From NCBI GenBank assembly GCA_030266015.1, contig JAJDHD010000006.1, positions 1 through 64,000 of the forward strand: DNA of 64,000 bases, read 5' to 3'. A program made the translations under genes and the position numbers. Source of the stretch: Christensenellaceae bacterium OttesenSCG-928-K19. GTDB taxonomy: Bacteria; Bacillota; Clostridia; Christensenellales; Christensenellaceae. The stretch's first letter is position 1; every line of letters starts with the position of its first letter. The notes beneath the pieces are model-generated. The model was not told the origin of the DNA. It ran no database searches and saw only the letters and a program-made list of their open reading frames with translations. This document shows positions 55,337-63,451 of the stretch, in pieces.

Positions 55337-55365
55337 TTGACGCTTTATAGCAATTGGCATACAAT
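55337..55365 (+). promoter_or_regulatory. Promoter of the glycerol-1-phosphate dehydrogenase-like gene
   Basis: TTGACG (55337-55342), 17-base spacer, TACAAT (55360-55365). Divergent from the hexokinase promoter. Confidence 0.75.
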
Positions 55366-55410
55366 GTGAATGGAATCATGGCAGCTATTATATTCTGATG
55401 GAGGATACCA

Positions 55411-56697
55411 ATGTTTGAGCACCTGTTAGACGTCAATCACTGCGAATGCGGCAAGAACCACTCTCTGACCACACGCGACTATATTGTGGAAAAAGATGCG
55501 TTGGAAAAGCTACCGCAACTGTTGCAAAAATTAAAGGTACAACAAAAGCCGCTCGCCATATATGATCAAAACACCTATCACGCCGCATTTGAAAAGCTTG
55601 ATCGTTTTCTGCCGGACGTGGATACCCTTATTTTGCAGGGGGATGTCATCCATGCGGATGAGACGCAAGTGGAAGCGATCGCTCATGCCGCGCCCGGCCA
55701 CAGTGTATTGCTTGCCGTAGGCTCCGGAGTAATTAACGACACTGTGCGCTATGTTGGATTTGAGCAGAACATCCCGACTGTGTCCGTTCCCACTGCCGCA
55801 AGCGCGGATGGTTTTGTGTCAAATTCCTCCGTCATGACATTTAACGGTGCAAAGCGAACAATCCCCACCGTTCCTCCTACTGCAGTCGTGGCCGATCTGG
55901 AAATCATCGCTGCCGCCCCACAAAAGCTTACAGCCGCAGGCGTTGGCGATATGCTCAGCAAATATATTAGCGTTGCCGACTGGCATGTGGGGCATCTGAT
56001 TGCCGGGGAATACTATTGCCCGTTTGTAGCCAATCTGGAAATCTCCGCACTGGATCTCATAGTGAAGCAGATAAACGGGATTGCCCAACGCGATATACCA
56101 AGTATGGGCAGTCTTGTGGAAGGGCTGCTGCTCTCTGGTCTTGCCATGCAAATGGTGCAAATTACACGCCCGGCCTCCAGCTTCGAGCATCATTTTTCTC
56201 ATTTTTTGGACGTTGTGCCTATGGGGGATAACATTGATTGCAGTGCGTTGCACGGCGAAAAGGTAGGGATTGGTTCTATCATAGCCGCAAAATATTATCC
56301 TGTTTTTGCCGCTTCGCTGGAACGCATCTTCAAAGAAAACCTCTCCAATCAATTTAGTCTTGAGCGCGTTCATGAATATTACAAGACCTTTCCACAGGGT
56401 GTAGTTGACCTTGTTTTAAAAGAAAATGCTTCAACTGCAACAAACACGCTCGATGCATCTTTGTTGCAAAAAAACTTTGCCAGGGTAATGGATATTGCAA
56501 ATGGAATTCCCTCCCCCAAAGTAATGCGCGATGCGCTGCTTCGCGTGCACGGGTATACGGATTACCGCGAGATTGGCATCACACCGAATCAGTTCCGGCA
56601 TATCATGAAGATATGCAGCTATATTCGCAACCGATTCACCATGCTTCGTCTCATCAGCGATTATGAATTGTTTGATTTCAGTACGATGGATGATTGA
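55411..56697 (+). CDS. sn-Glycerol-1-phosphate dehydrogenase family (AraM/EgsA-like)
   Basis: 428 residues. The N-terminus DVNHCECGKNHSLTTRDYIVEKDAL is characteristic of bacterial AraM. The NAD-binding turn is LLAVGSGVINDTVRYVGFEQNIPTVSVPTAASADGF. Metal ligands are likely in LTAAGVGDMLSKYI and in SSFEHHFSHFLDVV plus ALHGEKVGIG. Reduces dihydroxyacetone phosphate to sn-glycerol-1-phosphate, as in Bacillus AraM, where it feeds heptaprenylglyceryl phosphate. No pcrB-like prenyltransferase is nearby. Its promoter faces that of hexokinase. GGAGG lies upstream of the ATG. Confidence 0.88.
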   Translation: MFEHLLDVNHCECGKNHSLTTRDYIVEKDALEKLPQLLQKLKVQQKPLAIYDQNTYHAAFEKLDRFLPDVDTLILQGDVIHADETQVEAIAHAAPGHSVLLAVGSGVINDTVRYVGFEQNIPTVSVPTAASADGFVSNSSVMTFNGAKRTIPTVPPTAVVADLEIIAAAPQKLTAAGVGDMLSKYISVADWHVGHLIAGEYYCPFVANLEISALDLIVKQINGIAQRDIPSMGSLVEGLLLSGLAMQMVQITRPASSFEHHFSHFLDVVPMGDNIDCSALHGEKVGIGSIIAAKYYPVFAASLERIFKENLSNQFSLERVHEYYKTFPQGVVDLVLKENASTATNTLDASLLQKNFARVMDIANGIPSPKVMRDALLRVHGYTDYREIGITPNQFRHIMKICSYIRNRFTMLRLISDYELFDFSTMDD

Positions 56698-56717
56698 TAA
56701 AAAGACAGATGGACTGG

Positions 56718-56748
56718 GAATGGGGTAACTATTTCTCCATTCTTTTTT
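56718..56748 (+). terminator. Terminator after the glycerol-1-phosphate dehydrogenase gene
   Basis: GAATGGGG, loop TAACTATTT, CTCCATTC (one G-U pair), TTTTTT. Confidence 0.75.
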
Positions 56749-56825
56749 CTTGTATATTAATCAAAACTCAATCCGAACATCTCACATTTTTAGTTAGAAA
56801 ATATTCGAATTTCAAAATATTTTTA

Positions 56826-56854
56826 TTGTTCTCCCTGCCTTCATTTGTTATTAT
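56826..56854 (+). promoter_or_regulatory. Promoter of the CofE-like gene
   Basis: TTGTTC (56826-56831), 17-base spacer, TATTAT (56849-56854). Confidence 0.55.
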
Positions 56855-56895
56855 ATAGCGTGGGTCAAAAATAAGAAACCAGAGGTAAGTATAAT

Positions 56896-58086
56896 ATGTC
56901 AAGATATGTAGGCACAGTTTCCCGCGGAATAAGGGCGCCCATCATCCGGGAAGGCGACAACCTGCCCGCTATTGTTGTGGATAGCGTAATGCAGGCTTCC
57001 GAAGGTGAAAACTTTGCGTTACGTGATAAAGATATCGTTGCCGTAACCGAGGCCGTGGTTGCACGTGCACAGGGTAATTACGCCACAGTTGACCAAATTG
57101 CCACCGACGTCAAATCAAAATTTGGCGACGATACCATTGGCGTGATCTTCCCTATTCTGAGCCGCAACCGGTTTGCCATTTGCCTGCGCGGGATTGCACG
57201 CGGCGCAAAAAAAATTGTCTTGATGCTAAGCTATCCGTCGGATGAAGTAGGCAACCACCTGATATCACGCGACCAAGTGGAGGCAGCCGGCGTTAACCCA
57301 TGGCGGGATGTGCTGTCTCTAGAAAAATACCGCGAATTATTCGGTGTAAACCTCCATCCGTTTACCGGCATGGATTATGTAGCTTATTATGGCGATTTGA
57401 TTCAGGAAGAAGGTGCGGAGGTAGAAATTATCTTCGCAAATGAAGCTGTTGCTATTCTTCCTTATACAAAAAATGTCCTTTGCTGTGACATACACACACG
57501 GGAACATTCCAAACGCAAGCTAAAAGATGCCGGCGCACAAAAAATTTATGGCATGGATGATCTCCTGACTGTTTCTGTGGACGGCAGCGGCTATAATCCC
57601 GATTATGGCTTGCTCGGCTCTAACAAATCCACAGAAACCGGCGTAAAGCTTTTCCCCCGGGATTGCGAAAAATTTGTGGATGAAGTCCAAAAACTATTGC
57701 ATATCCGCACGGGAAAACAGATTGAAGTTATGGTATACGGTGACGGCGCTTTTAAAGACCCTGTGGGGAAAATATGGGAGCTTGCTGACCCTGTTGTGTC
57801 TCCCGCCCACACGATTGGCCTCACAGGCACACCAAACGAGCTGAAGCTGAAGTATCTTGCGGATAACCAGTTTGCAGGCCTTGCGGGCGAAGAATTGCGC
57901 ACCGCTATTACAGATTATATAAAGGAAAAGGACGGCAACCTGAAAGGCTCTATGGAATCACAGGGCACCACGCCACGCCGCCTCACCGATCTCATTGGCT
58001 CACTTTGTGACCTTACATCCGGCAGTGGAGACAAAGGCACGCCTATCATACTGGTACAAGGCTATTTCGACACCTATGCCGATTAA
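56896..58086 (+). CDS. Coenzyme F420:glutamate ligase (CofE) family protein
   Basis: 396 residues. The F420_ligase fold is recognised by the start VGTVSRGIRAPIIREGDNLP, RDKDIVAVTEAVVARAQGNY, VIFPILSRNRFAICLRGIARGA, and metal-site regions VMVYGDGAFKDPVGKIWELADPV and LTSGSGDKGTPIILVQGYFD. True CofE adds glutamates to F420, a cofactor of methanogens and actinobacteria; no other F420 gene is here. Its length, greater than the roughly 250-residue archaeal CofE, and wide presence in Clostridia suggest a different acceptor. Single-gene transcript between two terminators. Confidence 0.8.
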   Translation: MSRYVGTVSRGIRAPIIREGDNLPAIVVDSVMQASEGENFALRDKDIVAVTEAVVARAQGNYATVDQIATDVKSKFGDDTIGVIFPILSRNRFAICLRGIARGAKKIVLMLSYPSDEVGNHLISRDQVEAAGVNPWRDVLSLEKYRELFGVNLHPFTGMDYVAYYGDLIQEEGAEVEIIFANEAVAILPYTKNVLCCDIHTREHSKRKLKDAGAQKIYGMDDLLTVSVDGSGYNPDYGLLGSNKSTETGVKLFPRDCEKFVDEVQKLLHIRTGKQIEVMVYGDGAFKDPVGKIWELADPVVSPAHTIGLTGTPNELKLKYLADNQFAGLAGEELRTAITDYIKEKDGNLKGSMESQGTTPRRLTDLIGSLCDLTSGSGDKGTPIILVQGYFDTYAD

Positions 58087-58108
58087 TCTTGCTTCAATGT
58101 AATTGTAT

Positions 58109-58138
58109 AAGAGCCGCCCATGCGGGAGGCTCTTTTTT
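58109..58138 (+). terminator. Terminator after the CofE-like gene
   Basis: AAGAGCCGCCC-AT-GCGGGAGGCTCTT followed by TTTT. Confidence 0.9.
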
Positions 58139-58182
58139 ACGCAAAATATTCGATTAAAATGATGCTGCCTTGTCAAAAACGC

Positions 58183-58235
58183 TTTACTAATGTAGCACAA
58201 TAAACTATAATACTACTGTTGCTATTCGCAACAGT
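58183..58235 (+). promoter_or_regulatory. Promoter of the amino-acid ABC operon with hairpin at the start site
   Basis: TTTACT (58183-58188), 17-base spacer, TATAAT (58206-58211). Four bases on, a perfect inverted repeat ACTGTTGC-TATTC-GCAACAGT (58215-58235) covers the likely start site. It may be an operator or a 5' hairpin that protects the message. Confidence 0.75.
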
Positions 58236-58270
58236 AACTTGACAACAATTTTGAAAGGATACACGAGGAA

Positions 58271-59206
58271 ATGAAGAAAGTATTATTAATCGCACTAATA
58301 GTTGTAATGGCTGTCTTTGCTTTTGCAGGCTGCTCGCCCGCATCCGGAAACACTGCAGCAGAAGAAGACGCTACCACACCTGCAGAGGAGCCTGTAGCAG
58401 CAGAAGATCCTGCAACAGAGGATGCATCTGAGGAGCCAGCAGCGGAAACTGCAGATGCCGCGTCTGAAGAGACTGCAGCGGATGATTCCTGGCAAAAGAT
58501 ACAGGACAAAGGCTCCTTTATAATGGGCTTGGATGACAAATTCCCACCTATGGGTTTTCGCGACGAAGCGGGTGAACTTGTCGGCTTTGACATTGATCTC
58601 GCGCGCCTCATTGCCGAGCAAATGGGCGTGGAAGTGCAGCTACAGCCCATTGACTGGACTGCAAAAGAAATGGAGCTTGACAGTGGCAATATTGACGTGA
58701 TCTGGAATGGCTACACCATCACAGATGAGCGCAAAGAGAAAGTACTGATGAGTGATCCTTACATGAAAAACGAACAGGTAATGCTCGTACTTGCCGATTC
58801 CGACATTACCACACTTGAGGATCTGGCAGGCCAAAAGATTGCTGTGCAGGAAGGGTCTTCCGCACAAAGTATGCTGGAAAAAAGTATGCCCGAGCTACTC
58901 GAAACATTTGACGAATTGGTTGGTTTTAAGGATTACACCACCGCCCTGCTTGACGTGGATTCCGGGCAGGTGGCAGCCCTTGCCGTAGACCTTGTTGTAG
59001 CCGACTATTATATGGCGCAAAAGGAAGGCTCTTATGTTCTGCTTGACGAGCGCCTCGACAAGGAAGAATATGGCATTGGTTTCCGCAAAGGCGACCAGAG
59101 TTTCCATGATGCGCTTATGGCCGCATTTGAAGAGCTGAAGGCAAACGGAGCCGCCGCTGAGCTGAGCAATGAATGGTTTGGCCGTGACGTAACTGCTGAT
59201 TTTTAA
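58271..59206 (+). CDS. Amino-acid ABC transporter substrate-binding lipoprotein
   Basis: 311 residues. The lipoprotein signal is VLLIALIVVMAVFAFAGCSP with lipidation at Cys. An Ala/Glu-rich linker (about 25-75) spaces the domain from the membrane. The periplasmic-binding-type domain (SBP_bac_3) starts ILDKGSFIMGLDDKFPPMGF and continues ELVGFDIDLARLIAEQM, GNIDVIWNGYTITDERKE and DLVVADYYMAQKE. These features indicate binding of a polar or glutamine-like amino acid. First gene of a three-gene importer. Confidence 0.93.
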   Translation: MKKVLLIALIVVMAVFAFAGCSPASGNTAAEEDATTPAEEPVAAEDPATEDASEEPAAETADAASEETAADDSWQKIQDKGSFIMGLDDKFPPMGFRDEAGELVGFDIDLARLIAEQMGVEVQLQPIDWTAKEMELDSGNIDVIWNGYTITDERKEKVLMSDPYMKNEQVMLVLADSDITTLEDLAGQKIAVQEGSSAQSMLEKSMPELLETFDELVGFKDYTTALLDVDSGQVAALAVDLVVADYYMAQKEGSYVLLDERLDKEEYGIGFRKGDQSFHDALMAAFEELKANGAAAELSNEWFGRDVTADF

Positions 59207-59223
59207 TTTTGTATACAGTTTTG

Positions 59224-59254
59224 GGCAGTGTGCCCTGTGCACACTGCCTTTTTT
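59224..59254 (+). terminator. Hairpin between binding-protein and permease genes
   Basis: GGCAGTGTG-CCCTGTG-CACACTGCC followed by TTTTTT. It lies inside the operon. It should cut most transcripts after the binding protein, giving the excess of binding protein such importers use. Confidence 0.85.
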
Positions 59255-59284
59255 CTTAAATGAAGAAACAGGAAGTATCATTCT

Positions 59285-59947
59285 ATGGAAGAATTTGCAA
59301 GATTATTTTTGGAGCTGGGCAAAGGCCTTGGGATCACGCTTTCCTTATTCGGACTTACGCTCGCTTGCTCTATCCCTCTTGGATTTTTGGGATCACAGGT
59401 CAGTCTTTCCAAAAATAAGCCTATAAAATTTATTTACACCATTTACCTGACTGTAATCCGTGGCACGCCCCTTATTTTGCAGGTTGTTTTTATGTATTTC
59501 GGTATCAACATTATCCTTATCAAGCTGGGCGTTGATCCGCGCATTGACAGATACCCTGCTGCCCTGTTGGCTTTTATCATCAACTATACGGCATATTTCA
59601 GCGAAATTTTCCGTGGGGGTATACAAAGCATTAACAAGGGACAATACGAAGCGGCATCTGTACTGGGACTAACCAAACGTGCCACAACAATGAAAATTGT
59701 GATTCCGCAAGTGTTTAAGATTGTCATGCCTTCCCTTGGTAACGAGGTAATCACACTTGTAAAAGATACGGCACTTGTTAATATTATCGCGGTTACTGAC
59801 CTGATGTACCTCACCTATTCCGCGGTATCGCGGGATGTCAGTATCATGCCGCTTTTTGTCGCAGGAATCTTCTACCTTGCTATCAATTCCCTTGTATCTG
59901 CCGTTCTAAAGAGAATTGAAAAACGTATGAATTATTACAGGATTTAG
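59285..59947 (+). CDS. Amino-acid ABC transporter permease
   Basis: 220 residues, HisM/GlnP type. Five membrane segments, starting GLGITLSLFGLTLACSIPLG. The EAA loop that docks the ATPase reads QYEAASVLGLTKRATTMKIVIP with ALPSLGNE-type MPSLGNEVITLVKDTAL. It functions as a homodimer with the ATPase encoded just downstream. Confidence 0.94.
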   Translation: MEEFARLFLELGKGLGITLSLFGLTLACSIPLGFLGSQVSLSKNKPIKFIYTIYLTVIRGTPLILQVVFMYFGINIILIKLGVDPRIDRYPAALLAFIINYTAYFSEIFRGGIQSINKGQYEAASVLGLTKRATTMKIVIPQVFKIVMPSLGNEVITLVKDTALVNIIAVTDLMYLTYSAVSRDVSIMPLFVAGIFYLAINSLVSAVLKRIEKRMNYYRI

Positions 59948-59959
59948 GCGGTGAATGGG

Positions 59960-60721
59960 ATGAATATGCTGGAAGTAAAACATTTATATAAAAGCTTTGG
60001 CACAACCGACGTTTTAAAGGACGTGAATCTGACACTGGAAAAAGGAGAGGTCCTCGCCATCATCGGCCCGTCCGGCAGCGGCAAATCCACGCTGCTTCGC
60101 TGTATCAACTGCCTGGAACGCGCCGAAAAGGGTGATATCATATTGGACAACATTCCCATTGCAACCGAAAAAGACGGGCATACGGAATATTTAAAGGAAG
60201 ATGAGCTGCGAACAGCTCGTCTGCACCTTGGTATGGTTTTCCAAAATTTCAATCTGTTTCCCCACTTGTCGGTACTCCAAAACCTGACACTTGCCCCCAT
60301 CAATGTGGATAAAAAAGACCCTGAACAGGCAAAATCAGAAGCCCTTATCCTGCTTGAAAAAGTGGGACTCTCTGAAAAAGCGGATTCTTACCCGTTTGAG
60401 CTCTCCGGCGGCCAGGCGCAACGTGTAGCAATTGCACGCGCGCTTGCAATGGATCCCGATATGCTGTGCTTTGACGAACCTACATCTGCCCTCGACCCTG
60501 AGCTAACCGGCGAGGTGCTTGCCGTAATTAAAGACCTTGCCAAAGAACATATGACCATGCTGATCGTAACGCATGAAATGGGCTTTGCCAAGGAGGTCGC
60601 CACAGAGGTTTGCTTTATGGACAACGGCATCATACTGGAGCGCGGCAAACCACAAGAGCTGCTTGTAAACCCAAAAGAAGAACGTATTCGTTCCTTCCTC
60701 AATAAATTACTGAGCGTCTGA
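59960..60721 (+). CDS. Amino-acid ABC transporter ATP-binding protein
   Basis: About 253 residues from the ATG at 59960, 8 bases after AGGCGG; a GTG at 59951 is less likely. Walker [20 protein letters not shown]-loop MVFQNFNLFPHLSVLQNLTL, signature LSGGQAQRVAIARALAMDP, Walker B MLCFDEPTSALDPEL, H-loop IVTHEMGFAKEVA. GlnQ/HisP family. It lies 12 bases after the permease gene. Confidence 0.95.
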   Translation: MNMLEVKHLYKSFGTTDVLKDVNLTLEKGEVLAIIGPSGSGKSTLLRCINCLERAEKGDIILDNIPIATEKDGHTEYLKEDELRTARLHLGMVFQNFNLFPHLSVLQNLTLAPINVDKKDPEQAKSEALILLEKVGLSEKADSYPFELSGGQAQRVAIARALAMDPDMLCFDEPTSALDPELTGEVLAVIKDLAKEHMTMLIVTHEMGFAKEVATEVCFMDNGIILERGKPQELLVNPKEERIRSFLNKLLSV

Positions 60722-60799
60722 CCTTTTTCATTTTAAAGCCCTTTCCCTCTTTGCACAAAAGTGGTAGAATAAACCGTACCAAAAAATACGGAGGCTGCC

Positions 60800-61525
60800 A
60801 TGACAACAAGACTGGAACGCGAACATTATCTACGTGCGGCAGACGTGGACATCAACGGAAAATGGATGCCCTCTGCTGTTTTTGTGCGTATGCAGGAGCT
60901 GGCGGAAGACCACGCAACAAAGGTTGGCGCTGGACGCATTTATCTTGGTGAGACCATGGGGCTTGCATGGGTGTTGACACGCGTATATCTAAAGATGTAT
61001 CGGTACCCCTGCCTGGGCGACACCATAACCGTGGCAACCTGGCCGCTAAAGCCCACAAAGCTAACATTCCTGCGTCATTTCAAGATGACAGACAGCACTG
61101 GCGACACACTCGGCGTTGCGTCCAGCCAGTGGGTTTTGTTTGATATTAACGACCGCATACTTCGGCGAACCGCAATAATTGGGGATTACCCCTATGACCC
61201 AGACGCACCCACCATGCTGGAAGAACCAGGCAAAATAAAGCTACCGCCCGATATGGAGTTTAAAGAAACTCGAAAAGTGCGTTACAGCGATGTAGACATG
61301 AACGGACACATGAACAACACAAAGTACCTAAATTGGATTTGTGAGCTTTTCCCCTCTGAGCACCTGAAAACAAAGCGTATTGATGAAATAAAATTAAACT
61401 ATATTGCAGAGCCTTATCTGGACCAGAACGTCGATCTTTTCTATAAGGAAGCAGATGGCGGCTGGTTTGTTTGCGGAAAAACCGAAGAAAAGACTATTTT
61501 TGATTCATTTGTAACCTGGATCTGA
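60800..61525 (+). CDS. Acyl-ACP thioesterase
   Basis: 241 residues with two hot-dog domains. The first (about 1-130) has the segment GETMGLAWVLTRVYLKMYRY. The second (about 150-240) carries RYSDVDMNGHMNNTKYLNWI, the Asn/His catalytic set of the plant-type FatA/FatB and bacterial TE families. Releases fatty acids from acyl-carrier protein. GGAGG 7 bases before the ATG; 12 bases before the phosphofructokinase gene, so the two share a transcript. Confidence 0.9.
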   Translation: MTTRLEREHYLRAADVDINGKWMPSAVFVRMQELAEDHATKVGAGRIYLGETMGLAWVLTRVYLKMYRYPCLGDTITVATWPLKPTKLTFLRHFKMTDSTGDTLGVASSQWVLFDINDRILRRTAIIGDYPYDPDAPTMLEEPGKIKLPPDMEFKETRKVRYSDVDMNGHMNNTKYLNWICELFPSEHLKTKRIDEIKLNYIAEPYLDQNVDLFYKEADGGWFVCGKTEEKTIFDSFVTWI

Positions 61526-61537
61526 GAAGGAGAAATT

Positions 61538-62614
61538 ATGGCGAAAAGAATTGGTATTTTGACAAGTGGCGGCGATTGCCCCGGGCTGAACGCAACAATC
61601 CGCGGTGTTGCAAAAGCAGCATATGAACAAATGGAAGGTGTGGAGATTGTTGGCATTGCTGGCGGTTTTTCCGGCTTGATCAAAGGGGAATACCGAGAAA
61701 TGAAGCCCAGCGAGTTTTCTGGCATATTAAATGTCGGCGGCACCATACTTGGCACTGTGCGCACTCCCTTTAAAAACATGCGAAAAATAGAGGACGACAA
61801 AATTGACAAGGTTGCAAACATGGTTCACAATTACGAAAAGATGAAGCTGGATTGCTTGTGTACCCTCGGCGGAAACGGCACACACAAAACAGCCAACCTG
61901 CTCTCCGAAGAAGGCCTGAACATCGTTGGCTTGCCCAAGACGATCGACAATGATATTTGGGGAACAGACGTGACATTTGGGTTCCATACAGCCGTTGATA
62001 TCGCCACAGATGTCATTGACAGGCTGCACACAACAGCCGCCAGCCATGGACGCGTAATGATAGCTGAACTCATGGGCAACAAGGCCGGATGGCTGACGCT
62101 TTATGCAGGCCTTGCCGGCGGCGCTGACGTTGTCATTATTCCGGAAATCCCGTATAGCCAGGATGCAGTGCTTGAGTCAGTGTATAAGCGCGCTGAGGGG
62201 GGCAAGGCGTTTTCCATCATTGCAATTGCCGAAGGCGCCCTGCGCAAGGACGAGGCCGGCATGAAGAAAAAGGAAATTCGTAGTCTCCGCGCGGCAGAAG
62301 GTGTTTCCAGCGCTGCCGAACGGCTGACAAAAACCATTGAAACAGAAACCGGCATAGAAACACGGCTTGTTGTTCCCGGCCATATGCAGCGCGGCGGTTC
62401 CCCCAGCGCCTATGATCGTATTTTAGCTACAAAATTTGGCGTACATGCCGCCCAATTAATCAACCATGGTAAATTTGGGTATACCGTTGCCCTCCAAAGT
62501 AATAAACTGACCGAAAACAAATTGAAAGACATCGCCGGTAAAACTAAATATGTTTCCCCTGCGTCCGACATTGTAAAGGTCGCACGCAGCATGGGTATGT
62601 CGCTTGGCGATTAA
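61538..62614 (+). CDS. pfkA: 6-Phosphofructokinase (ATP or pyrophosphate type uncertain)
   Basis: 358 residues. It shows GILTSGGDCPGLNATIRGVA, CTLGGNGTHKTANLL and LPKTIDNDIWGTDVTFGF, followed by GRVMIAELMGNKAGWLTLYA, the fructose-6-phosphate site. At the two positions that separate donors it has G in GGNGT (ATP-like) and K in PKTIDND (pyrophosphate-like), a mixed signature known from longer, atypical bacterial enzymes. It catalyses the committing step of glycolysis. AGAAGGAG upstream. Confidence 0.93.
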   Translation: MAKRIGILTSGGDCPGLNATIRGVAKAAYEQMEGVEIVGIAGGFSGLIKGEYREMKPSEFSGILNVGGTILGTVRTPFKNMRKIEDDKIDKVANMVHNYEKMKLDCLCTLGGNGTHKTANLLSEEGLNIVGLPKTIDNDIWGTDVTFGFHTAVDIATDVIDRLHTTAASHGRVMIAELMGNKAGWLTLYAGLAGGADVVIIPEIPYSQDAVLESVYKRAEGGKAFSIIAIAEGALRKDEAGMKKKEIRSLRAAEGVSSAAERLTKTIETETGIETRLVVPGHMQRGGSPSAYDRILATKFGVHAAQLINHGKFGYTVALQSNKLTENKLKDIAGKTKYVSPASDIVKVARSMGMSLGD

Positions 62615-62735
62615 CCTGCTCCCGAAAAGCAGTCATGCCACAAGTATCTCACTGTAATGCAACCATCAAATCGTGCATGTTCTCTGTCGATTCATGCTGC
62701 TATTATGGTAGAATTTTCTTTTTTTAGATTTCATA

Positions 62736-62762
62736 TTAAGTAAACGCTCCTTTGTTACGATA
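62736..62762 (+). promoter_or_regulatory. Possible sigma-28-like promoter of the 166-residue gene
   Basis: TTAAG (62736-62740) and ACGATA (62757-62762), with 17 bases between TTAA and ACGATA. It resembles the two motility-type promoters at 165-193 and 24953-24978, though the -35 box is TTAA instead of TAAA. Confidence 0.4.
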
Positions 62763-62773
62763 TGCTACTATCA

Positions 62774-62834
62774 TAAGAGTGCTGCAAACATAAAGCATCT
62801 GTAGCACTTTGTTTCCGGGTTGCTCTTATCATTT
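62774..62834 (+). ncRNA. Structured 5' leader of the 166-residue gene
   Basis: An outer stem ATAAGAG...CTCTTAT encloses a second stem GTGCTGCA...TGTAGCAC (one G-U pair). A CCGG motif then recurs (TTTCCGGG inside, TTTTCCGG after). No known riboswitch is recognised. The Shine-Dalgarno AAGGAGG lies about 25 bases after the outer stem. Confidence 0.4.
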
Positions 62835-62865
62835 GGTTTTCCGGAACAGATTTTAAGGAGGAACT

Positions 62866-63366
62866 ATGAACAACATTTCAACAGGAACTTCTATTCCCAA
62901 TGAAAAACATGCGCCATATACCGCTGACGGAAAAGCATACGTTGCATCCGCTGCCACTGATTTGGTTACGACAGGTACATTTGACAAAACGGTTTATGGT
63001 TGGGTCACCTGCACTCCAGAAAAAGAACAATCCACAAATTTCGCTTCATATACAATGAATTATAATATCGCATCGGGTATCCCAGAAGAAATGAAGAACT
63101 ATATGGTGTCCATGATCGACCGTTTTTCTACCTTTGGCTCCACCACCATGTTTAACGCATTTTCCAAGCATGGCCTTGAACCAAACGACATTACGCTGTC
63201 CTTCACAGGAAAAGGATTAAAATACAGCTTTTCTGGCTTTAATACAAAGACGTTGGATGTTGTAGAGTTAGTGCGGCATACCATGGATGAAATTAACTTC
63301 ATTAACAAAATGGAGCAGAACGCACAGAACGAACAATGGCTGGGCTTACTGAAAAAATACTGCTAA
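62866..63366 (+). CDS. Unknown 166-residue protein, possibly motility-linked
   Basis: Strong AAGGAGG upstream of the ATG, a structured leader and a terminator support a real gene. The protein starts MNNISTGTSIPNEKHAPYTA, with a low-complexity polar N-terminus like that of the 237-residue gene. A beta-rich core follows (FDKTVYGWVTC...FASYTMNYNIASG) and a helical end (LVRHTMDEINFINKMEQNAQ). No signal peptide or membrane helix. I do not recognise a family. The sigma-28-like promoter suggests expression with flagellar genes; function unknown. Confidence 0.7.
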   Translation: MNNISTGTSIPNEKHAPYTADGKAYVASAATDLVTTGTFDKTVYGWVTCTPEKEQSTNFASYTMNYNIASGIPEEMKNYMVSMIDRFSTFGSTTMFNAFSKHGLEPNDITLSFTGKGLKYSFSGFNTKTLDVVELVRHTMDEINFINKMEQNAQNEQWLGLLKKYC

Positions 63367-63395
63367 ATTCTACTTGATAAAAATATGCTGTTATA

Positions 63396-63427
63396 AAACA
63401 CCAGGGACACAGCCTTGGTGTTTTTTG
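63396..63427. terminator. Terminator between the 166-residue gene and the cardiolipin synthase gene
   Basis: AAAACACCAGG, loop, CCTTGGTGTT followed by TTTTT. The plus direction is clear and the minus direction is weaker. Confidence 0.8.
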
Positions 63428-63451
63428 TATTCCCGGTCAACATCATTTATA

